From UBA1227 sp045629305 (lineage in GTDB: Bacteria > Bacillota > Clostridia > Oscillospirales > Acutalibacteraceae): 10,814 nucleotides of DNA. A program made the translations under genes and the position numbers. Each line of letters opens with the position of its first letter. Positions within the stretch are counted from its first letter, which is position 1. The notes under the pieces were generated by a model. It saw nothing but the letters and a program-made list of their open reading frames with translations. It searched no databases and was not told the origin of the DNA. Where the stretch lies: contig JAZQQZ010000028.1 of NCBI GenBank assembly GCA_045629305.1, positions 1 to 10,814 of the forward strand. Reading direction: 5' to 3'. Positions 6,719 through 10,814 of the stretch are shown here, piece after piece.

Positions 6719-6761
6719 TTGACTTTAGCGTAGTAAAGCGTTACTATGGTAACACGCTAAA
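6719..6761 (+). promoter_or_regulatory. Promoter with overlapping dyad operator for the ABC transporter-racemase operon
   Basis: TTGACT (6719-6724), 17 bases, then TACTAT (6742-6747); an A/T tract just upstream (6698-6718) could act as an UP element. Laid over the promoter are TAGTAA-agcg-TTACTA (6731-6746), GTTAC-tatg-GTAAC (6740-6753) and an outer inverted repeat TTTAGCGT/ACGCTAAA (6724-6731 with 6754-6761). GTAA/TTAC half-sites recur every 8 bases (6733, 6741, 6749). A repressor bound here would cover the -10 box. I cannot name the regulator. The ribosome binding site of the first gene is AAAGGAG (6791-6797). Confidence 0.65.
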
Positions 6762-6806
6762 GGCAATTCACAACGCGTATCAATTATTTCAAAGGAGAAC
6801 AAAATT

Positions 6807-7607
6807 ATGAAAAAGTTTATTGCTATCGTTCTTGCACTTGTAATGATTCTTGCATTTGCAGCTTGTACTAAGGTACCAGAGGTAAATGATGAGAACAAGA
6901 CATTCACAATCGGTATTGACGCTGAGTATCCACCATTCAGCTACATCGGTGATGACGGCGAGTACACAGGTTTCGACGTTGAGATCTGCAAAGCTTGCTG
7001 TGACATCCTTGGCTGGGACTTCCAGGTATTCGGTGTTGATTGGGACAACAAACTCATCCAGCTTGATGCTAATGAATGTGACTGCGTATGGTCTGGTATG
7101 ACAATCCTTCCTTCAATGAGTGAAGCAGGTTATGTAATCTCTGATCCATACTTTAAGAATGACCAGGTAATCATGGTTAAAGAAGGCAGCGACATCAAGT
7201 CATCTGCAGACCTTGCTGGTAAGGTTGTATACGTAATGTCTGGTACATCAGGTCAGACTCTTCTTGACGAAGACAAGGCAGACCTCACAAAGACATTCAA
7301 AGATGGTAAGTATCTCACAGCTGAAAGCTTCCTTAAGTGCTTCACAGAGCTTGGCGGCGGCAGCGCTGATGCAGTTATCGTTGATAAGCCAGTAGCAGTT
7401 GCTTATGCAAACGAGAATAAGGGCTATGTAGTTCTTGATGAAGTTATCGGTTCTGAGGAATACGGTATCGCATTCAGAAATGGCGAAGAGGCTACATGCG
7501 AAGCTATCCAGGGCGCTATCAAGCAGCTTGTTGAAAGCGGTAAGTACAAAGAGATCGCTGACAAGTATCCTGACATTGAGCAGACTAACCTTACATATCT
7601 TCAGTAA
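6807..7607 (+). CDS. Amino-acid-type ABC transporter substrate-binding lipoprotein (SBP family 3)
   Basis: Extracytoplasmic receptor that delivers ligand to the permease encoded downstream. The lipoprotein signal peptide is residues 1-19, with FAAC as lipobox and Cys20 as lipidated residue. The mature part has the two-lobe family-3 pattern: IGIDAEYPPFSY (35-46), GEYTGFDVEI (51-60), WSGMTI (95-100), SDPYF (112-116), SGTSG near the hinge (145-149), DAVIVDKPVA (188-197) and YGIAFRNG (219-226). Asp193 matches the aspartate that binds the ligand amine in HisJ-like proteins. Unusually, the conserved ER arginine after GMT is missing (ILPSMSEAG in its place), and only one arginine, Arg224, exists in the whole protein. 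There are seven more cysteines (61, 64, 65, 91, 93, 178, 231), many for an exported protein, consistent with an anaerobe. The ligand is not readable; the downstream racemase suggests an amino acid or derivative. Confidence 0.92.
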   Translation: MKKFIAIVLALVMILAFAACTKVPEVNDENKTFTIGIDAEYPPFSYIGDDGEYTGFDVEICKACCDILGWDFQVFGVDWDNKLIQLDANECDCVWSGMTILPSMSEAGYVISDPYFKNDQVIMVKEGSDIKSSADLAGKVVYVMSGTSGQTLLDEDKADLTKTFKDGKYLTAESFLKCFTELGGGSADAVIVDKPVAVAYANENKGYVVLDEVIGSEEYGIAFRNGEEATCEAIQGAIKQLVESGKYKEIADKYPDIEQTNLTYLQ

Positions 7608-7612
7608 TTAAT

Positions 7613-7670
7613 GGCAAAATTTAGATAGCATTCTATTCCTGAAAGTGCTCTGCACTTTCAGGAATTTGCC
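7613..7670 (+). promoter_or_regulatory. Strong intercistronic hairpin between binding protein and permease genes
   Basis: A perfect 14-bp stem (7635-7648 with 7652-7665) closes a 3-base loop and may be extended by GGCAAA (7613-7618) with TTTGCC (7665-7670). It lacks a U-run, so it is not a good terminator. In operons of this kind such stems often protect the 3' end of the binding-protein mRNA, giving more binding protein than permease; that role here is inferred. The permease ribosome binding site AGGAG (7679-7683) lies just after it. Confidence 0.7.
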
Positions 7671-7690
7671 GTCTATTTAGGAGTAAATAT

Positions 7691-8341
7691 ATGACACTAC
7701 AAGTAATGATTTTAAAGATGGGCGAGGGCCTTGGAAAGACCTGCGCTATATTCTTTCTAACACTACTGATATCTTTGCCTCTTGGCATGGTCGTAGCTCT
7801 TCTTGAGAAGAGCAAAGTAAAGATTATTTCACGTATCACGCAGTTCATTATCTCAGTACTTCGTGGTACTCCTCTTATGTTACAGCTCCTTGCTGTAACA
7901 TACGGCCCATATTATCTTTTTGGACTTACAGTATCAAGAAATAAGCTCATTCCTGTAATGATTGCATTTGGTATTAACTATGCTGCTTATTTCGCTGAGA
8001 TCTATCGAAGCGGAATTGATTCTATGCCTGTCGGTCAATATGAGGCGGCTGAAATTCTGGGATATTCGAAGTTCCAGACGTTCATTAAAATCATAATGCC
8101 TCAGGTAATTAGAAGAATCCTTCCTGCAATGACCAATGAGATAGTAACCCTCGTAAAAGATACATCTATTGCATTCACGGTTTCATACCAAGAGATGTTT
8201 ACGATAGGTAAGCAGATAGCCAACTCGCAGACGAGTTTCACACCGTTCATAGTCGCGGGTGTATTCTATTACGTCTTTAACTTAATTGTCGCTTTTGTAA
8301 TGGCGAGAATTGAGAAGAAGATGGGCTACTATAAGATGTAA
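7691..8341 (+). CDS. Polar amino acid ABC transporter permease (HisM/GlnP family)
   Basis: Inner-membrane channel subunit, 216 residues, the usual size for the family. The N-terminal membrane helix (about 12-38) is followed by the family motif SVLRGTPLMLQL (55-66). The EAA loop that contacts the ATPase is EAAEILGYSKFQTFIKIIMP (118-137), and VKDTSIAFTVSYQEM (155-169) matches the conserved KdTSL region. About five membrane segments are visible, ending with the hydrophobic stretch 184-204 and a basic tail. Only one permease gene is present, so the channel is probably a homodimer. The stop codon TAA (8339-8341) touches the Shine-Dalgarno of the next gene, indicating tight coupling. Substrate cannot be deduced from this subunit. 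Confidence 0.94.
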   Translation: MTLQVMILKMGEGLGKTCAIFFLTLLISLPLGMVVALLEKSKVKIISRITQFIISVLRGTPLMLQLLAVTYGPYYLFGLTVSRNKLIPVMIAFGINYAAYFAEIYRSGIDSMPVGQYEAAEILGYSKFQTFIKIIMPQVIRRILPAMTNEIVTLVKDTSIAFTVSYQEMFTIGKQIANSQTSFTPFIVAGVFYYVFNLIVAFVMARIEKKMGYYKM

Positions 8342-8352
8342 GGAGGGGCAAT

Positions 8353-9102
8353 ATGAGTATTCTTAAAATGACTAATATTGAGAAGACTTTTAACAGAAAA
8401 GTTCTCTCCGACATAAGCCTTACAGTTGAACAGGGTGAAGTTGTATCAATCATTGGACCATCGGGTTCTGGTAAATCAACTCTCCTTCGTTGCGCAACAT
8501 TCCTTGAAACAATTGATTCTGGCGTTATTTATTATAATGATGAGCCAGTTAATAAAATAGTTAACGGCAAGTGCCAATATGTAAAGAATCTTAATGATTA
8601 TCGTCAATGTTTCGGTCTTGTTTTCCAGAACTTCAATCTTTTCCCACATTACAGCGTTCTAAAGAATGTAATTGATGCACCAATTACAGTGCTTCATAGG
8701 GACAAAGCAGAGGTTACAGAGGAGGCAATGGAACTTCTCAAGAAAATGGGACTTGAGGATAAAGCAAAAGCTTATCCTTGTGAGCTCTCCGGCGGACAGC
8801 AGCAGCGCGTATCTATCGTTCGCGCTCTTGCAATGAAGCCTGAGATTCTCTTCTTCGATGAGCCGACATCGGCTCTCGATCCAGAGCTCACAGGCGAGGT
8901 GCTCAAAGTAATCAAGCAGCTCGCTGAGGAAAATATGACAATGGTAATTGTCACACACGAGATGGAATTTGCACGTCAGGTATCTGACCGTGTAATCTTC
9001 ATCGATAAGGGAATAGTAATTGAGGAAGGTGTACCAGAGGAAGTATTTGGTAATACTCAGAATGAGCGTACCAAGCAATTCCTTGCAAACTATAACAAAT
9101 GA
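8353..9102 (+). CDS. Polar amino acid ABC transporter ATP-binding protein (GlnQ/HisP family)
   Basis: Cytosolic ATPase subunit of the importer, 249 residues. All catalytic motifs are intact: Walker A GPSGSGKST (35-43); Q-loop FQNFNLFPHYSVLKNV (91-106), typical of the polar amino acid transporter group; signature LSGGQQQR (145-152); Walker B ILFFDE (165-170) with SALD next to it; and the switch histidine THE (His202). It has a strong AGGAGG ribosome binding site (8341-8346) six bases before the ATG. Compared with HisP/GlnQ it has a slightly longer insert between the Walker A region and the Q-loop (about 62-86, including KCQYVKNLNDYRQ). The 3' end overlaps the start of the racemase gene by four bases (ATGA), so transporter and racemase are translationally coupled. 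Confidence 0.96.
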   Translation: MSILKMTNIEKTFNRKVLSDISLTVEQGEVVSIIGPSGSGKSTLLRCATFLETIDSGVIYYNDEPVNKIVNGKCQYVKNLNDYRQCFGLVFQNFNLFPHYSVLKNVIDAPITVLHRDKAEVTEEAMELLKKMGLEDKAKAYPCELSGGQQQRVSIVRALAMKPEILFFDEPTSALDPELTGEVLKVIKQLAEENMTMVIVTHEMEFARQVSDRVIFIDKGIVIEEGVPEEVFGNTQNERTKQFLANYNK

Positions 9103-9863
9103 GTAATTTGAACTATAAAGTCTGTGACCCGAGCGGTAACATTACAATCCTAGTTACCGACGAGGTTCCAAAAGAAAAGAGAATAGCGGTCGCAGACGAG
9201 CTTTTGAAAGTTGAGCCGTCTGGACAGCAGGTCGGCTTTGTTTCAAAAGGCGATAGTTCTGCCGACCTCATAATCAATATGGCAGGCGATGAGTTCTGCG
9301 GCAATGCGACTCTCAGTGGAGCGTCGCTCTTCAAGCAGCAGAACGAAGACGCCGACATCGTTCGTATTAAGATTTCTGGTGCGAAAGAGATTATCAATGT
9401 AAAAGTGATAAAGCAACAGGATGAATTTGTCGCAATAGCCAAGATGCCGGCACCGGACTACTATGGCTATAAGACTATGTCTTTTAATAACAAAGAATAT
9501 AGGACATATCTTGTAACAATTGGCTCAATGCTCAATCTTGTTATGATTGACAAGTTAAAAGAAGAGGATATAAAGCCAGCAATCAAGCAGTGGTATCAAG
9601 AGCTTGGCTGTTCCGCACTTGGTCTCATGGACTACGACGAAGATACGAAAGAACTCATACCAGCAGTTCTCTCCAACAATGGAGAATTTTTCTGCTATGA
9701 GTCCTCATGTGCCAGTGGCACCACAGCTCTCGCCATCTATCTTGCCGAGAGCACCAACAGTGAAATCGTAAAAGAAATAAAAGAACCTGGTGGAGTGCTT
9801 AAAATCACTTCCAGACCAGGTGGATATGTAGAACTTACTAATACAATTAAGATAAGGGACTAA
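9099..9863 (+). CDS. DapF-fold amino acid racemase, CntK-like (probable histidine or related racemase)
   Basis: Cofactor-independent two-base racemase/epimerase of 254 residues with the pseudo-symmetric DapF fold. The two catalytic cysteines are seen as EFCGNAT (Cys67) and SSCASGT (Cys204). Similarity, from memory, is closest to staphylococcal CntK, the histidine racemase of staphylopine synthesis: NPSGNMTILV there versus DPSGNITILV here (10-19), QVGF in both, NEFCGNATM versus DEFCGNATL, NSCGSGTA versus SSCASGTT, and QPGG versus EPGG. True DapF has NxxCGNGxRC and ACGTG motifs, which are absent, so diaminopimelate is unlikely to be the substrate. No nicotianamine-synthase-like (CntL) or opine dehydrogenase (CntM) gene lies in the window, so a metallophore pathway is not supported here. 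The ATG overlaps the ATPase stop codon by four bases, suggesting it acts on the imported compound or makes one linked to it. Confidence 0.82.
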   Translation: MSNLNYKVCDPSGNITILVTDEVPKEKRIAVADELLKVEPSGQQVGFVSKGDSSADLIINMAGDEFCGNATLSGASLFKQQNEDADIVRIKISGAKEIINVKVIKQQDEFVAIAKMPAPDYYGYKTMSFNNKEYRTYLVTIGSMLNLVMIDKLKEEDIKPAIKQWYQELGCSALGLMDYDEDTKELIPAVLSNNGEFFCYESSCASGTTALAIYLAESTNSEIVKEIKEPGGVLKITSRPGGYVELTNTIKIRD

Positions 9864-9864
9864 T

Positions 9865-10392
9865 ATGGATATAGTTGCACGTGCCAAAGAAATAGGTTTT
9901 ACAGAAGTCACAGAATTCGATCCAAAGATTCTTGTGGCAAGGGAAGACGTACGTGCAATGTGCGAATCCAACAGATGCTTTGCCTATGGTCACAACTGGA
10001 CATGCCCACCTTATTGTGGCACCATCGCTGAGTGTCAGGATAAGATGCGTTCCTTTAAGCATGCAGTAATGCTTCAGACCACAGGAACCTTGAGAAAATC
10101 AATAGATATCAAGGGATACAAAGAAACTGAGGAAAAGCACAACGCCAATCTATATGCCTTGGCAGACGAACTCCTCGACAATCAACTTGATTGTCTCGTC
10201 CTCGGCGCTGGCGGTTGTCGTCGTTGTAAGCATTGCGCCCATCCGGCTCCATGTGTAAACCCCAATCGCGCCATCTCCTCGATGGAGGCTCATGGCCTTC
10301 TCATATCTCAAGTCTGTAAAGACATCGGCATCCCTTACTATCACGGTGAAAAAACCATCACCTACTTCTCTTGCATTCTATACAATGACTAA
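9865..10392 (+). CDS. DUF2284 family Cys-rich putative metal-binding protein
   Basis: A 175-residue cytosolic protein with 12 cysteines. Two clusters match the DUF2284 pattern: CESNRC, then WTCPPYCGT, then C (residues 33, 38, 47, 51, 57), and AGGCRRCKHCAHPAPC (118, 121, 124, 130), the latter resembling an iron-sulfur or zinc binding motif; further cysteines are at 110, 151 and 170. The SSMEAHGLLI segment (138-147) is also typical. No biochemical function is established for the family as far as I know; iron-sulfur binding is inferred from the spacing. The gene starts one base after the racemase stop codon, with AAGGG (9854-9858) as ribosome binding site inside that gene, and is the last of the operon. 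It may be a redox or metal partner of the racemase step, or an unrelated passenger. Confidence 0.85.
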   Translation: MDIVARAKEIGFTEVTEFDPKILVAREDVRAMCESNRCFAYGHNWTCPPYCGTIAECQDKMRSFKHAVMLQTTGTLRKSIDIKGYKETEEKHNANLYALADELLDNQLDCLVLGAGGCRRCKHCAHPAPCVNPNRAISSMEAHGLLISQVCKDIGIPYYHGEKTITYFSCILYND

Positions 10393-10410
10393 CTAAACAA
10401 ACAAAAAATT

Positions 10411-10438
10411 AACTCCAGTTATCAATCTGGAGTTTTCT
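10411..10438. terminator. Probable terminator after the DUF2284 gene
   Basis: AACTCCAG (10411-10418) pairs with CTGGAGTT (10427-10434) around an 8-base loop. On the plus strand the tail is modest (TTTTCTT). On the minus strand the stem is followed by AATTTTTTGTTTG, so it may also act as a back-up stop for minus-strand transcription from the small RNA promoter. Confidence 0.7.
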
Positions 10439-10483
10439 TATACCTATGCGCTTTAAGTCCTATAAAATATAGCATATCACTTG

Positions 10484-10567
10484 AAAAACTCACCGCCCAG
10501 GTTAGTTGCCCTGAGCGGTGAATCCAATTCAACAATCTTGGCAAACCGTCTGCTTGGTTTGCCTTTC
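10484..10567 (-). ncRNA. Candidate small RNA of about 84 nt, unknown family
   Basis: On the minus strand a consensus promoter is followed by a 5' stem GGCAAACC/GGTTTGCC (10563-10556 with 10547-10540) with loop AAGCAGAC. A linker of about 18 nt (10539-10522) comes next, then a terminator stem TCACCGC plus CAGG with CCTG plus GCGGTGA (10521-10490, one mismatch) and five U (10488-10484). There is no start codon with a ribosome binding site, so it is probably not a message. It does not match SRP RNA, 6S RNA, tmRNA or a riboswitch I know. The start (near 10567) and end are estimates from promoter and terminator positions. Alternatively, the two stems could only be plus-strand terminators of the upstream operon. 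Confidence 0.55.
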
Positions 10568-10573
10568 GTTTTT

Positions 10574-10601
10574 ATTATAGCAAAAATATTGGTGTTGTCA
10601 A
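10574..10601 (-). promoter_or_regulatory. Minus-strand promoter of the candidate small RNA
   Basis: Minus strand TTGACA (10596-10601), a 16-base spacer, TATAAT (10574-10579): both boxes are exact consensus. No coding frame follows it on the minus strand before the terminator at 10521-10484. Confidence 0.75.
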
Positions 10602-10625
10602 ATTGTTGATGATTTGTGGTATAAT
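10595..10625 (+). promoter_or_regulatory. Promoter of the P-loop protein gene
   Basis: TTGTCA (10595-10600), 19 bases, then TATAAT (10620-10625) with an extended -10 TGG (10617-10619), which makes up for the long spacer. Transcription would start near 10632. The -35 box overlaps that of the minus-strand promoter. Confidence 0.7.
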
Positions 10626-10653
10626 ATTTACAGTTTGATTTAGAGGTATAACT

Positions 10654-10814
10654 ATGGCAAAGAATTATCAGGAAAAGACAATTGAAACTTTAGGTAAGGT
10701 TGATGAGTACGTTGCAGATAAGCAGGCGGAGAAAGTGCTTGAACTTGCAGATAGGCCAGTTATTGATGATAAGAAGATAAATGTACTTCTTATGGGCGTA
10801 TCTGGAGCGGGCAA
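10654..10814 (+). CDS. P-loop NTPase, N-terminal fragment (cut by window end)
   Basis: Only 53 complete codons are present. The ATG has AGAGG (10642-10646) seven bases upstream and a good promoter. The protein starts MAKNYQEKTIETLGKV, has a charged, probably helical lead-in, and reaches NVLLMGVSGAGK at residues 43-54, a hydrophobic strand followed by a Walker A/G1 motif (the last Lys codon is cut after two bases). The short N-terminus before GVSGAGK resembles small GTPases of the Era/YfjP-like group, but kinases and AAA-type ATPases remain possible. Nothing more can be said without the rest of the gene. Confidence 0.75.
   Translation, partial: MAKNYQEKTIETLGKVDEYVADKQAEKVLELADRPVIDDKKINVLLMGVSGAG

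Noticed and set aside
9099..9863. Staphylopine-like metallophore locus
   Set aside because: Only the racemase resembles the cnt system; no nicotianamine-synthase-like or opine dehydrogenase gene is in the window, and the transporter is of the polar amino acid type, not the CntABCDF type.
10540..10563. GGCAAACC resembling part of the cyclic-di-GMP-I riboswitch core
   Set aside because: The bases are used in a perfect hairpin with GGTTTGCC and none of the other riboswitch segments (such as GGGACGCAAAGC) are present.

Overview
The window looks like chromosome of an anaerobic, Gram-positive Clostridia-type bacterium (Bacillota), possibly Lachnospiraceae or a neighbour; the exact taxon cannot be read from the bases. 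Reasons: moderately low GC, A/G-rich Shine-Dalgarno sequences, canonical sigma-A promoters (TTGACA/TATAAT), U-tailed intrinsic terminators, a surface protein ending in a membrane anchor with a basic tail, a lipoprotein transporter component, a class II aldolase and an MgtE magnesium channel.

Layout. (1) 1-1772: 3' part of a large acidic surface protein with four DUF1542-like helical repeats, closed by a bidirectional terminator. (2) 1822-2787, minus: class II fructose-bisphosphate aldolase. (3) 2913-5092: a PLP aminotransferase and tryptophanyl-tRNA synthetase sharing one base, read from a promoter back to back with the aldolase promoter. (4) 5089-6697: mgtE with its own promoter and a long leader. 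The leader has a 27-codon reading frame whose peptide starts MEADATPR, resembling enterobacterial MgtL, and a hairpin that both looks like a terminator and hides the mgtE ribosome binding site. I see no M-box. (5) 6719-10392: one operon with a lipoprotein solute-binding protein, permease, ATPase, a DapF-fold racemase like staphylococcal CntK (histidine racemase), and a Cys-rich DUF2284 protein. (6) 10393-10653: three hairpins and divergent promoters; the minus-strand promoter would make an RNA of about 84 nt with its own terminator. (7) 10654 to the end: first 53 codons of a P-loop protein.

How the parts may work together. The mgtE leader reads as a translation-coupled switch: early ribosome drop-off at low Mg2+ would leave the end of the leader frame free to pair with the loop of the hairpin over the mgtE start (inference). 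The five-gene operon couples a polar amino-acid-type importer to a two-cysteine racemase by overlapping or abutting genes, pointing to D-amino acid or amino-acid-derivative metabolism. The binding protein lacks the arginine that normally holds the ligand alpha-carboxylate, so its ligand may be unusual. These two loci and the small RNA are the most interesting parts of the window.
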